Shown in pieces: positions 23,989 to 35,325 of a stretch of DNA of 64,000 nucleotides (the first letter of the stretch is position 1; each line of letters starts with the position of its first letter). The stretch comes from Quercus robur (taxonomy: Eukaryota > Streptophyta > Magnoliopsida > Fagales > Fagaceae). The stretch covers positions 50,220,343-50,284,342 of the forward strand of contig NC_065538.1 in the NCBI RefSeq assembly GCF_932294415.1, read 5' to 3'. The translations under genes were made by a program, and so were the position numbers. The notes under the pieces are model-generated. The model saw only the letters and a program-made list of their open reading frames with translations. It made no database searches and was not told the DNA's origin.

Positions 23989-24480
23989 TGATGTGAACCC
24001 CGTCAAGAATAATGAGACCCAACAACGAAAGAGAACCCAAGATCGTTTTATGGATAGATTCAAATGGGAGACCTCGACCTGTTGTTTATGACAAACAAGA
24101 ATCTCGGTATAAGAAAGACGCCACAAACAGTGGTGGAAACTCCGTTTGATAAGTCGAGATAAACGCCACGGGAATTCCCGATAAGTTCAAGTAGTTCTTC
24201 AAAGAACCAAAGAGAATAAACCTCACAAGTTTTATCAATAATGTCTAAAAAACGTTTACAGACTTAGATGACTATTTAAGGGCTCCTTAAAACTTGACAG
24301 ACAATAAAATATATTCTAAAATAACTCCTAATTGATACCTAACTATATTAGGAATAAAGTTTGACCTAAAAAGCATTAAATGCACCTAAAAACAAGGAAA
24401 TAAATCACCTAAACCTAGAATAACGTTTTTTACATAGACCCAAAATATTTCATGCCAATTCTTAGCCTTGATCTCCATCA
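23989..24480 (-). repeat. Gypsy 5' LTR
   Basis: The 492-bp right LTR, upstream relative to the coding direction. The tRNA-Met primer site lies directly inside it. Confidence 0.93.
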
Positions 24481-24485
24481 GGAAG

Positions 24486-26004
24486 TCCATATCATTATAT
24501 TTCTTTTAAATTGTTAGTTGGCTTTTTCAGCTGATTACAGAAAATTGGACCATAAATATGATATTGTTAACATAAATGTGATGCGACAGTTATACAAATA
24601 GTTTAGATCAAGTCAACAGTTGCCTCATTGATTGCAACACCAACCATTCAAAGTTGTCAATTCCATTCTAGTGATTGTTTTAATTTTTCCTACATGTCTA
24701 TATTAAGTGTGGTATGAGAATTTTTTGCAAAGCTCCAATAGGTCAGTTTGCCCAATTCCAAATCCTAGCCAACCGCTTTTTTATAGTCATCATCAAGAAA
24801 ACAAAGAACTTTTCGTTTTTCATATCATAATTGATAATACCAAGGTTTTATTGAAATCACACAAAAAAAATGTCAGAAAGTTTCATAAGACACCACAAAA
24901 ACCTCAAAATTGCCAAATTTCACAACTTGGTAAATAGATTGTAAGCGCAAGATCCAGAAAGCAAACATAATCAACATAATACCATTTAGAACAAATCAAT
25001 TAATCATTGACACAACCAATTTAACCAATCCTAATCCACCCAATTGTAGAAATCATAAATAAAAATATCAAAAAACTTAGAAATAAAAAACAGGGCATCT
25101 AAGGGTGGCGTTGTAGAAAGACTTGGAGATGTGGAGCACTAACTTCTAGAACCAAAAAAAAAAAAATCATTTGTCAATTGGAACTCAACTGTCTGATGTC
25201 AACTGTACCCATAATCAATCTCAATTCAAGACGTCAATATACAAATTTTACATATAAACCACACATAATCAAAGCCATACTTCTAACAACAAAATATACC
25301 CAAGAAGAAAATGTTACAGAAAATTAATTTATATCTATGAAAAGAAACATATATATCCAAGTATAAAAGTAGATTTAAAACAGCAACCAAATATTTGCTG
25401 TAACTATTAAAAACCTGCTCCATATCTGTAAAGAAAAGAAAGAAAAAAAGAAGAAGAAAGACATAATTCAGTATGAACAATGTAATGAATAACTAACCTC
25501 AATGTACTCCACACCAATTTCGTTAAGATTATCAACGTACTCCACACCAATTTTGTTAAGATTATCAGGAAGCAAGCTGATAACTCCACCTCGCTCAGTT
25601 TCCACTAAACAAATTCAAACCCATAGCTCAGTTTCCACACAAAAACAATTCAAATTGACCAATAGCTCAGTTTCCACACAAAAACATATATTCAAATTGA
25701 TTATCTAAGTGTGTGCACAAAAACTACAATTCCACTAAACAAATTCAAACCCATAGCTCAGTTTCCACATAAAAACAATTCGAATTGACCAATAGCTCAG
25801 TTTCCATACAAAAACATATAACTAAAATTAAAAAAAAAAAAAAGTTAAGAAATCCTCACTAAAAATAGGCTGGGGTTATCCCAGAGGCAAACAAATACCA
25901 TACCTTTAACTCTGATTCGAATGGAGGAAAAGAATGATGAGAAAGGCAATAACAATAAACCTAGAAATTGAACAGCCGTGAAAAAAAAAAAAAGCATCGT
26001 TGAA

Positions 26005-26044
<40 letters not shown>

Positions 26045-26160
26045 ATAGGTTTATAAGATAATACCTTTGGGCCGGTCTCGACGGGCTGGGTCGGTTGTAT
26101 TGCCGACCGACATAGTTGCTGGGCCATGGGCTGGATAAGACCCACGGCAAATGGGTCTCC
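24486..26160. other. Helitron interior, no gene recognised
   Basis: AT-rich Helitron DNA right of the gypsy element. It contains two copies of an approximately 33-base unit (tactccacaccaatt, 25503-25568). A direct repeat of about 85 bases built on ccatagctcagtttccac lies at about 25605-25690 and 25735-25825. A TA tract lies at 26009-26041. No coding region recognised. Confidence 0.5.
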
Positions 26161-26184
26161 ATTTCTTTTCTGAGGAAGAGTGGA

Positions 26185-26650
26185 TCGATGGTGTTAGGCA
26201 AATCGGTGGTCTAAGGAAGGAGATATCGGATGCGATGGTGGGTATGGTGGATGCGATGCTGTCGTCGGTGGTCTAATGAAGGAGATCGATGGTCTTAGGC
26301 AAATCGGTGGTCTAATGAAGGAGATATCGAATGTGATGGGAAAGGGAATGGGAAAGGACGTTGCGATGCCGTCGTCGGTGGTCTGATGAAGAGATCGATG
26401 GTCTGAAGAAGGTAGATGATCAATGATCGATGGTGGGGATGCGATGGGAAAGGCAGAGGATTGGGAAAGCCAGAGCATTGTGAAGGGGAATGGGAAAGGA
26501 CGTTGCGATGCCGTCGTCGGTGGTCTGATGAAGAGATCGGTGGTCTGATGAAGAGATCGATGGTCTGAAGAAAGAAGATGATCGATGGTCGATGGTGGGA
26601 AAGGCAGAGAATTTGGGAAAAGGAGAGCATCGTGAAAACCATCGTGAAAG
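26185..26650. repeat. Minisatellite-like tandem repeats
   Basis: Irregular tandem copies of units such as gtcgtcggtggtctgatgaa, gagatcgatggtctgaagaa and gatgggaaagg. They are purine-rich on the plus strand. The open frames they produce on the minus strand (Ser/Pro/His-rich) are artefacts of the repetition. They lie near the 5' end of the Helitron. Confidence 0.75.
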
Positions 26651-26842
26651 GGAATGGGAAATGACTTTTTTTTTTTTTTTTGGTTTTATTATTATTATTT
26701 TTTTTTTAATATTGTGCTTTTTTTTTTAATGCGAATACTGTGCTTTTTGGTTTTTTTATTTTTTTAATTCTGTGTTGACGTTGAAAATTGTGGAAGCTTT
26801 AAAAGCTTCGGTTATATATATATATATATATAGATATATAGA

Positions 26843-27363
26843 TAATAATAATAATAATGCAGTTATGTATTTGAATATAATTTAAAAATTTGATGTATTG
26901 TAGTTTGCACTTAAGAAATTACACCAAAATTTATTGGAAAAAAAAGGATTAACCGATTACAAAATGTTATGTAAAATATATGAAAAATATTTATTGAAAA
27001 ATTTAACTAAACATAAAAGTTAAAAATAAAAATCTTCAAAAGTTTCGAATTTGATAATAAGCGCTGTATCTCCATCTTGTCCTCTTTTGGGAAGGGGAAC
27101 CCACGTAGGACAAGTTGGAACAAGGAGTAAGGTAGGATGAAGGCTTCTTGTCATCCCTAATTAGGTAATTTTGGCTCTAATAAGAGAGAAAAGTGTTTTA
27201 GGGGATAATAATAAAATATTTGTAAAAACATATTAAGAAAAAAAAATCCCTAAAAAAGAAAAAACACTATAATATTATACTTGTGACAAATTAAACACAA
27301 AAGATATTGTTTTGTTCACCATATAGCCCACCATTTTATTTCCTCACGAGAGAAAGATGCAAC

Positions 27364-27411
<48 letters not shown>

Positions 27412-27416
27412 TAGTT
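26843..27416. other. AT-rich spacer, no gene seen
   Basis: It opens with the continuation of the TAA repeat that marks the Helitron target and ends in a TA tract (27368-27408). No coding or RNA gene seen. Confidence 0.5.
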
Positions 27417-27665
27417 GACTTAAATTATGAAATAGTTCAAGCATACGAATGATTATGTTAACACGAAAATTAGGCTCAAAAAAATAAATTGAACCAAGTG
27501 CGTATAAAAAAAACTATAACTTATATTTACAGTATATTTTATATGTTAATCAAGTATTTAGTTTAATAAATTAAGTAATTTTTCTTATCCTAAATAATTT
27601 TTAGAATTAATTTTGTCTTCAATAATTTAACTTAATCTTGCCCCGGAACCAAAATCTTGATTTCA
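27417..27665 (+). repeat. Repeat shared with 7448-7700; empty site of the GTACCG element
   Basis: The sequence gacttaaattatgaaatag is continuous here, whereas at 6666-7452 the same site is split by the TIR element. The rest runs parallel to 7453-7700. It probably marks the outer part of the GLP-B unit. Confidence 0.6.
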
Positions 27666-27842
27666 CCATTGCATGTAATTTTGATATTACTCAAAGTGTA
27701 CCTCCTACATCAATAATCATCAATTGATACAAAAACTTCAATGGAACTTGAATTTAACAGCATAAGAATAGGAATAAATATAAATTGAAAAGTAATGTTA
27801 CAAATATAAATTATTTTATAAATATTTTACAAACTATCGATA

Positions 27843-28072
27843 TGACATGCTCCACATCGGCTTTTCAAAAACTAAAATGCCATTTGCCTCCTTGCCTCAC
27901 CACGGATGACAGCGCTGCATCTCTGCCTCATGTCAGAACGACACAAACTGCATCTCGCCTCAAACTTCTCTCATTGCCACTCCAGTCTCTAACCCCAATC
28001 AGATTCGTTGCAGAAGCCTCCAGAACCATGGCTGAGAATGGTGTTGCAATCCCATCGCTGCCGGTGCCGCCA
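27843..28072 (+). pseudogene. Gene-like fragment inside the Mutator-like element
   Basis: A plus-strand open stretch, richer in C and G than its surroundings and rich in Ser/Thr/Leu/Pro, contains MAENGVAIPSLPVPP after a basic, hydroxylated N-terminal part. That composition is like a first exon, perhaps one encoding a targeting peptide. Family unknown. It could be chance openness. Confidence 0.3.
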
Positions 28073-29936
28073 TGAGCATGGTTTCTCCAAGCCATCTGCC
28101 TCCCTTCCGGTAATGACAAACAACATATACTCCGTCTCAGTATTGAATTTATTTAATTGATTCATATGCAACTTTGATGTAGAGTAATGCAATATTTATG
28201 GCCTTGAGGCAATCCAATGGATTATATAAACATGTGGATGGAATGGGGAGATTTTCTGTGTTTAGGCAGTCCAAAAAATTTTTATGTATTTTGAGCTTGT
28301 GAATAATGTCGAGATTTTCTGTGTTTACAAATGTAAATTAAATGTTGGCTCAAATTTGTTTAATTCATATTTTGAGTCTTGCAAGTGGGAGATTCATATT
28401 GTTTATAAGCATGCTGATGCATTATTAAGAAACAACTATTTTGATAGTCAAGTTAGTTATCATAGACATACAAGAAGTGCTTGATTAGTTTCATGATTGT
28501 AAAACTAGTCATGTGTATAGAAAATCAGGGCCATAGCTCTTAAATGGAGACATGTGTGGAATGCATGAGGACTTACTCATAAAATCAAAAATAGTGAAAT
28601 GAAACATAGTGAGTGATAGTAAGTGTGTCTTATGCAATGAGGTAAGAGGAAAGCTTGGATCTTTTACCCTTGCAGTGCTCATGCTATTTTGTTTGGAATC
28701 TTTGGATTACATTTGAGCCTTAGAACCTAGTTATTTTCTTCTTGTTCTTTGAACCAGTGGTTGGCTCAATGGATGGAGGATACAAATTTTTATAGATTGA
28801 TGTTTAAGGGTGAAAAAAAGAGTCTGCTTAAGAAGTGATAATGCTTTGTTTTGCAGGTATGCACAAGTCTCTATTGCACAACTGGCAGATCAGAGTAACT
28901 ACAGGAAAGTACCAAGGCAAGTTTGTCAAGTTGTGGAGCGTTGTGGATGTTGCTGACAATTGAGGGACACTAGCAGAGATGGTGTGGATGGGGTGGTTTT
29001 GGCTATAAAACCAAATCATGTGATGGCAGGTTGTTGTAGTTCTTCCATATGCAACCAAACGGCATGCAGCTAGATGCCTGACTGTGCAAAAGGCATTAAC
29101 TGTGGCTATACAGCTTGATTTTTGCATACTTTTTTCAACAAATCTAGAGCGGAGGGCCTCTTTTAATGTTCCTTGGCGAAGACCACAAGTGCATGGATGT
29201 TGGAGAACGCAAGTGGCTCTAGCAGTAACTCTTGTATTCATTTTTTTTGTTATGCATAGAAAAGATGTGTCTTTTGAGTCACATTATATGGGACTTTGCT
29301 CAAATGGGTTAAAAGGGTAATGATAAGAAGAGAAATGAAGTTTAGAATAGCTTCTCTTGTTTGTTAATGTAATGATGAAAATTACATAATGAGTTCTAAT
29401 TTAAAAAGGATCTAAGGAAAAACCATCTAGTCTTTTCAAGCATGCAGTAGTGAATTTTTGCTATGTTACATAACATGAGCTTTTGGTGCTTCCACATTAA
29501 GTACTTAATTTATGTATTTAGTTATGAAACAAAAACAGCTAAAATAAGATTCAAATTTCAATATTATAATATTCCTCCATATTTTTTAGCTACAAAACTG
29601 ATATGAGCAACCCCACTGCAATCCAAATGAAAATTCAATATAGTGATTAGTGAGCCTATTCTAACCATTTAGCTAACCAATATATAAAGTTATTCTCCTT
29701 TTCAGTTCACAGACATACAAAACCAAACAACGCAAACAGTAAGATTCAATTCAATTCAATTCTTTGACTTTCCTTCTCTTTCCCACAACTTTCTCAGTAA
29801 CCAAAACGATAATAATCAAGCCAATAATATTATATTCACATTTCTATCCTTTTCATTCTACATACATCACAAAACCAAAAAACTCAAATCAATAAAGAGC
29901 AAAGATATCCATAGTTGTAGACTTCAAATAATGTTG

Positions 29937-29939
<3 letters not shown>

Positions 29940-30028
<89 letters not shown>
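29940..30028. repeat. (TA)n(GA)n microsatellite
   Basis: A TA tract followed by an AG tract of over 50 bases. Confidence 0.95.
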
Positions 30029-30030
<2 letters not shown>

Positions 30031-30188
30031 AAGCTGATTTGGGTTTCTTTTTTGTTTTTTTAATTAGAATTTGTTAATATCTAATGTGGCATTTTAGTTT
30101 TTAAAAAGCTGATGTGGAACATGCCACATCAGCAGTTTGTAAAATGTTTGTAGAATAGTTTGTGTCTGTAGCATTACTCTAAATTTAA

Positions 30189-30640
30189 TAATGGTGATTA
30201 CATAGGAATAAGAATGAGTATTATAAGAAATACATTAAGTTGGAATGTAATAATAATTATTATTCATTAGTTTGATAACCATTTAGGAATAGAACCTTGA
30301 ATATGTATCTAGAATTTGGTAGAGTATAAAAAGAAGGCAGAATGACTCATTTTCAAGTTAAATTTCCTAAAATACTCTTATTTTATAAAATTATATTTAT
30401 ACCTTTTGTGGATCTAGTTTAGCCCTTTTTTTTTCTTTAAAAAAAAATACTTAACATTTTTAAAAAAAAACAAGTGGGAGAAGGATTTAGCTTATTATGT
30501 ATAAATTTAATAATTTAATAATTAATATATGTGTGCTTTGTTTAAATATTAATAACTCCATACAAGTTATATAAGAGAATAAAATGATACATCTTTTAAT
30601 AACTCCATAAAAGTTTTTTAAAATTTTCTTCAACATTGCC
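30189..30640. other. AT-rich spacer, no gene seen
   Basis: No coding signal. Near its right end (about 30600 onward) it becomes alignable with about 53505 onward, the outer boundary of the block shared by GLP-B and GLP-C. Confidence 0.5.
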
Positions 30641-30990
30641 TTTAGGAATGTTTTTTTTTTTTTTTTTTTGGACATAGAATAGGTGCTATTGAGCCCTCAG
30701 TTTGACTCGCTATTTGTGAAAATTAAAAATTCTGTATATTCTAAATACAATATTGTTCAGTTATATATAATAGTACAGACACTAGTGGTTTCAAACGTCT
30801 TGGATCCAAGGTGTAATCAGGATTTAGTCCTGCACAAATTGCATTGTCTTGCAAATGACACAATGATACATAAAAGCCATCATAAGAAATCATTTTATTT
30901 GATAATAATTATTCAAATGACATTACAATAAGGAAAACCAAACAAACATTATTCAAACTTTATAGTGGTTCACCATCACTATTTCATAGA
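30640..30990 (-). repeat. 3' flank shared by GLP-B and GLP-C
   Basis: gacatagaataggtgctatt and following words recur at 53567-53740, then continue at 55059 after a hAT insertion. This shows that the duplication extends several hundred bases past the stop codons. The minus strand carries an AATAAA candidate at 30894-30899. Confidence 0.8.
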
Positions 30991-31002
30991 TTTTTCAAAA
31001 TT

Positions 31003-31862
31003 CTATTTTGGCGTGAATGCTTTTTGAAGATATTCAACTACATTCTTGTCTAGTTGGAAGGCCTTGATGAGAACATCAGGATTGATGGGAGGAACAGATC
31101 CAAAGACTGCATTTGCTATGGTGATCACTCCAGGATTTTGGCTGCTAAGACCAGCAAAGGCAAGACCAATAGTCTCCCCTATGTTGAATTGGAAGTGAAT
31201 GAGACCAATTGGGAATACAAAGACATCTCCCTTGTTTAGAACTTTGGTGAAGAGTTTGTTTGGGTTGGATGTGACAAATCCAACTAAGAATGTACCCTCA
31301 ATGACTACAAAAAGCTCAGTGCCACGAGGGTGAGTATGAGGAGGATTCAGGCCATAAGGTGTAAAGTCAAGGCGAGCCAAAGATATGCCTAGAGTGTTGA
31401 GACCTGCTAATTTATCGACATTCACAAGAGTAACATTTGATCCGACTTTGTTTCCAGTGTTACCGGGAATATTGAGTCCGGAGAAGGAAAAATCATTCGC
31501 TGTGACTTGTGCTGGGTCCTTGCAAAATTTTCCATTCACAAATACTACACAAAAGAAAAGCTTGTTATTGTCAAAAATAAGTCATTTTTGTAACAATGTA
31601 CAGTAACATGTCATGTAGGAAAAAAAATTATTGTCGGGCACATTTCATTAATGTGTAGAACTTATAATGATTTCAAAAAAAATGGGATGATACTACTACT
31701 ACTAACTGCTAATAATAATGAGAGTGTTTTATACATACCACCAGATTTGATGTCGTTAATTGCGACACAGAAGTCTTGCAAAGGACTAGGGTCATAGGCA
31801 GAAACAAAGGAGGATGCCAAGGCCAAAATGGCCACAGTCATAAGGAAAGAAACACCTTTCAT
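31003..31862 (-). CDS. Germin-like protein B (two exons)
   Basis: Exon 1 is 31862-31739 and exon 2 is 31544-31003, with a 194-bp intron bounded by GTATGT and AG, giving 221 residues. The start at 31862 gives a 22-residue signal peptide ([20 protein letters not shown], then SA) before [10 protein letters not shown]. The cupin has DFC and FCKDP cysteines and an NVT sequon. Its metal-site boxes are [10 protein letters not shown] and [17 protein letters not shown]. It is likely a secreted, manganese-binding cell-wall hexamer as in the family; the enzyme activity is not predictable. GLP-A is the same length apart from a three-residue insertion near the N-terminal part (ANK). The shorter intron appears to be the ancestral state. 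It has no lesions and is probably functional. Confidence 0.94.
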
Positions 31863-31948
31863 ATTTGAGGAGGTTATCTCTATATATCTTATATGGTATA
31901 CTATTCTTGGTTGAGTGAGGGATGAGAAACATAGCAATATGGAAATGT

Positions 31949-31957
31949 CTATTTATA
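31949..31957 (-). promoter_or_regulatory. TATA box of GLP-B
   Basis: The minus strand reads TATAAATAG about 88 bases before the start codon, in the same context as in GLP-A. Confidence 0.7.
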
Positions 31958-31999
31958 GAGAGGAGTGAGAGAAGCGGTCTTTGTTTTTGCAAAAACTTG

Positions 32000-32570
32000 C
32001 TAATTGTTCAACTCTGTCACATTTTTTTATTTAATTAGGTGAACCAAATGTCTTTAACCACTACTTGTCGTTACATATTTTAAAACCAAAATAAAATGCT
32101 ACCTCTTCCGTGGCATTGTGCAGCAGTAATTTTAATGCTGCTTTGGCCAAAATTTATACTATAAAAAATAATGGTTGTTATGCCAACCTAAAATATAATT
32201 TTATAAACCTTATCTTGATAGCATATTTAAAATTGAAACGATTGAAGCTCCCATGTCTGTTGATTCTGTCCTCAGCAGTGAAATGTTACAACGTTGTAGG
32301 CTGCAGCTTGCTATGTGCAACATAACAATACTATTGGCGTAAAGGTTTGGTGGGTACTAAAGGCTTCTTAATTTTAATGGTTAGTTAGACTTAATGGTTT
32401 TCTAGAGTCAACAGACCAATAACTACCAGGTATCTGGTATATTCTTGCCGTTGTCACCCCACCCACCCCCCCCCCGGTGTTCTCTTTATGTTGACCCTAT
32501 CTTATGGTGTATTTGATTTAGTAATGACCCTTTTAAATTTAAAACCTATAGCTTAAAATTAAATGACTCT
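32000..32570. other. Upstream region of GLP-B, no gene seen
   Basis: Alignable with the DNA upstream of GLP-A: tggcattgtgcag, ttctgtcctca, ctacctggtatctggtat (with one difference) and tgttctcttta. A run of C lies at 32468-32475. It probably holds the shared promoter; no gene. Confidence 0.5.
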
Positions 32571-32574
32571 AGTT

Positions 32575-35100
32575 TTTTATTAGACTCAAACACATGATCT
32601 TACTAAACAAGACATACACGAGTTTGATATTCAAAATAAACAACTTCTTGAAAAAAAAATTAATAGAAGAAACAAATCGTCCTCCACTCTAATCCTAATC
32701 CCACTTTACTGGTAAGAAACCATAGTGAAATTAAAAAAAAGTAAAACTTGTATGGTAATCAACTATATGAGGCCTAATGAAAGATTAGAATTTGATGGAT
32801 GTTTAATTACTTTAAAAGATGTAATTGTTAACCAAACCAAAAGATAAAGATTTTTATCATCTTCGATTGTAACTCAGGATTTTGGAAAATACAACTAATT
32901 AAGGAGTCCGGACCATTAACAACATCTAGCACACTTGGTGGACATTCAAATGTAATACTTGTAACCCTTTGTGTTAAGGTTTTTGGCCCCAGTTGTCACA
33001 AGATTCACAATATTAACCAATTCTTAGCCAAGTAATTAATTAGATTAATTATACTTTTAGATCTCAATTGAATATCATCACACGAACATGAATCACATAA
33101 GACACCAAAATAATGACTCAGGAAATTGATGAAGCAAATCGTTTCACAGTAAAAATTTGGGGGGGGGGGATCTATCTATCAATCCTCAAAGCAACAAATC
33201 TACTAAAATAGAATAGAAATTTATACAGAAAATTTAACCCTAAATCTAATGCTACCACATGTAATACTTACTGATGTGATCACACAGTTTCGAGATCCAC
33301 GAACTATTCTATTTTGATTTGTTGCACACAACCTCTCAGTTCGTGGATCCAAGATCCACACTCAAAGATTTTGCTAATAATTGTAGTCAACTGGTTGCAG
33401 CAACTTCACTTGATCATCAGATTTTTTGTATGCACGTAGGTTTTGGTTGAATGAGGACTAAGAATTCAAGATCTGTGTATAGAAACACTATTCTCTTGTG
33501 TATGTCGAAACATGCTTTAGGGTTTGTATTTACATTGTATGAGTTACACTAACACCCTAGATCCAATGGTTGAGAAAATAAGTTGTTTGTCACATATGCA
33601 CAAATCTCGATCGGTCGAGATGTATATAGTTTGACCGGTCAAGATAAATGGATTTCGACTTGTTGAGCTGCAGTCGAAATGCAGTTTTCTAGCAGTCTAT
33701 TTTCTGCATTCTTGATGAGTCTTCCATTGTTTTGAACCTGGTCTGTCTTGATCAAATATAATTTGATGTAAATTTATCTAGACAAACTAAGTTCTAAACT
33801 GTTACATTTGTTCATGGTTATCAATCAAAAAATATGGACTTTACACTTTTGACTTAATATAGCTCCTCAAGTTTTTCAAAGATTGATGGATAAAATCTTT
33901 GAAGACCTAAAAGTTTTTTGTGTAGTCTGTATTGATGGTATTCTTGTGCTCTAAAACTATAGATGATATAAAAAAGCATCTTAAAATTATTTGTTATAGA
34001 TTTCAAAATTATGGAATAATCATTTCCCCAAAGAAAATTGAGGTAAAAAAGGAATATATAGAATGTTTAAGCTTGAGTTTAAATCAATTAGGTTAGAAAC
34101 TACTAGAACATATTATTACTACAAGTACATTTGGTACAATGAATGTAGATTATAACAGGAATAGTAATCTTTATTTTTAGGAATAAAATGTGTTGAAATG
34201 GAATAATTAAACTGGTTTATAAATTTGGTTGTGAGTTGCAACATTAGAATAAAACTTAAGATATATTTTTGAAAATATCTTATTCATACAATTATATTTC
34301 CATTAGAGAGAAATTAGTTTTTTTTTTTTTTTTTAAATTTATGATTTATGATTTTCATAATTGTTATGTATATATGGAAAATTTATTTATTTGGAAGTAT
34401 ATTAATTTTAGAAATTGTTACACCTATTAAGAAATAACTATTACAACTCTTTTATAGAGGGATAGTTATTCCTTATTTTAAAAAAATAACTATTTATAAG
34501 AAATGACTATTCTTTATGATAAAAACATAACTAAACTATAATAATGACTATTGTATTACAGTATTTATTACAATCTACCAAACATACCATAAAATAAGAT
34601 AACTTCCTTAGAAAAATTGAAGATAAAAAACAATTACAATGGCTTTTTTTATATACAAATTCTTAATTATGGAAGAAATTATATAAAAATTATCTCTAAA
34701 AAAAAAAAAAAAACTTCTTTTTCTAAAAAACTTAAAAATGAAAAGAATTTTTCTAGATGAAAAAAGGATTCAAAAATGATAAACAAATAATAAGAAATAT
34801 AGATAATTTATTAAAAGTTTATTTTTCTTAAAAAAATGAGATAAACTATAACTTGAAACATATGCTTCAGACAAAAGTGGAGGATGTATAGAAAAGTATT
34901 TGTAAGAATATGAGGACCACTCTCATAAGATTCATAGAGGAATTAGATCTAAAACAGATCTTATTCCTAAAAGACTTCAAAAAGAAGAATTAAATTGTGA
35001 ATATAATACTGAAAATTTTAAACTAGATGAACATAACCATATTATTATTATTATTTAGAAAAAATACTCTTAAGAATTAAACTACCAATAAAGAACAAGG
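32575..35100 (+). mobile_element. Endogenous pararetrovirus fossil (Caulimoviridae), copy B
   Basis: The duplicate of the fragment beyond GLP-A, in the same strand and order: reverse-transcriptase-like region first, AT-rich decayed part after. It is broken many times and interrupted by a solo LTR (32972-33845) that copy A lacks. It is therefore a fossil older than the GLP duplication, with a later insertion. Confidence 0.72.
32972..33845 (+). mobile_element. Solo LTR inside the pararetrovirus fossil
   Basis: The 874-bp block starts TGTTAAGG and ends TTTACA. Flanks ctttg (32967-32971) and ctttt (33846-33850) are a near-perfect 5-bp target duplication. In copy A the site (acccttttggactt, about 11213) is unbroken. 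TG...CA ends, no internal region and words such as tctcgatcggtcgagatg suggest a Ty1/copia-type LTR. Orientation is inferred only from general layout. Confidence 0.75.
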
Positions 35101-35149
35101 CATCTATGGGTTAATTAATGACAAGATCTTTCCTAAAAGAAATGATTTC

Positions 35150-35273
35150 AAATTTGAGTTTAGATGGCATTTTTAATTGGGAAAGCATTAAGTGAATCAT
35201 TGATTATCATTGACTTCCCAATTAAAAGATGATGAGATACCAAAATAAAATAATCCCCCCTTTAATAATTAAA
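35150..35273 (+). repeat. End of GLP-B unit; empty site of the 11.9-kb LINE
   Basis: gatggcatttttaattggga followed by aagcattaagtg corresponds to the two sides of the LINE at 11945-15370. The match to the A unit then fades before the Helitron end at 35274. Confidence 0.75.
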
Positions 35274-35303
35274 CTAGTGTGTAGTCCCGTGCATATGCAT
35301 GGG
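35274..35303 (-). mobile_element. Helitron 3' terminus
   Basis: On the minus strand: a hairpin CCCATGCATATGCACGGG (35303-35286, one mismatch), 8 bases, then CTAG (35277-35274) and T. This is a canonical plant Helitron end. The 5' end of this copy was not found, and a hAT element is inserted only about 20 bases inside. Confidence 0.7.
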
Positions 35304-35325
35304 AATAATTAAAATCAATCACAAT

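Larger units (their letters stand above)
18382..24480 (-). mobile_element. Ty3/gypsy retrotransposon fossil, near full length (6.1 kb)
   Basis: Two 492-bp LTRs (18382-18873 and 23989-24480) start TG and end CA (TA in one). The perfect 5-bp target duplication GGAAG lies at 18377-18381 and 24481-24485. Inside the 5' LTR (right side, minus strand) is a primer site TGGTATCAGAGC matching initiator tRNA-Met. Beside the 3' LTR is the polypurine tract aagaggagggg. Parts in order: gag, zinc knuckle, protease, reverse transcriptase, RNase H, integrase. No chromodomain is obvious. By my count the LTRs differ at 24 of 492 sites, 22 of them transitions, so the insertion is a few million years old. It looks almost whole, with about three breaks in the coding part. 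Confidence 0.95.
16048..26842 (-). mobile_element. Helitron (about 4.7 kb net) split by a gypsy element
   Basis: On the minus strand it starts with TC at 26842 (TCTATATATC), preceded by A. It ends with CTAG at 16051-16048, followed by T. Insertion between A and T without a target duplication is the Helitron signature. About 10 bases before CTAG lies a short hairpin (GTGC-atc-GCAC). Both flanks are the same TAA repeat, so the ends are well fixed. It carries RPA1-like exons but no Rep/helicase, so it is non-autonomous. A gypsy element (18382-24480) was inserted later. Confidence 0.8.
27790..30179. mobile_element. Mutator-like element with about 95-bp inverted ends (Pack-MULE candidate)
   Basis: Left arm 27790-27884 and right arm 30085-30179 are inverted repeats. 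About 77 of 94 positions match, and the differences are all transitions by my count. Nine-base flanks taaattgaa (27781-27789) and taaatttaa (30180-30188) match 8 of 9, the target size of Mutator elements. The interior holds no transposase. It has a locally GC-richer, gene-like stretch (about 27880-28130) and intron-like DNA, which suggests captured host sequence that I cannot name. A TA/GA microsatellite lies near the right end. Confidence 0.75.

Noticed and set aside
26194-26642. Minus-strand Ser/Pro/His-rich open frames
   Set aside because: They follow the period of the tandem repeat and have no conserved start or domain.
28828-29241. Cys/His/Thr-rich minus-strand frame in the Mutator-like element
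   Set aside because: No family resemblance and no splice or promoter support; likely chance openness of GC-richer DNA.
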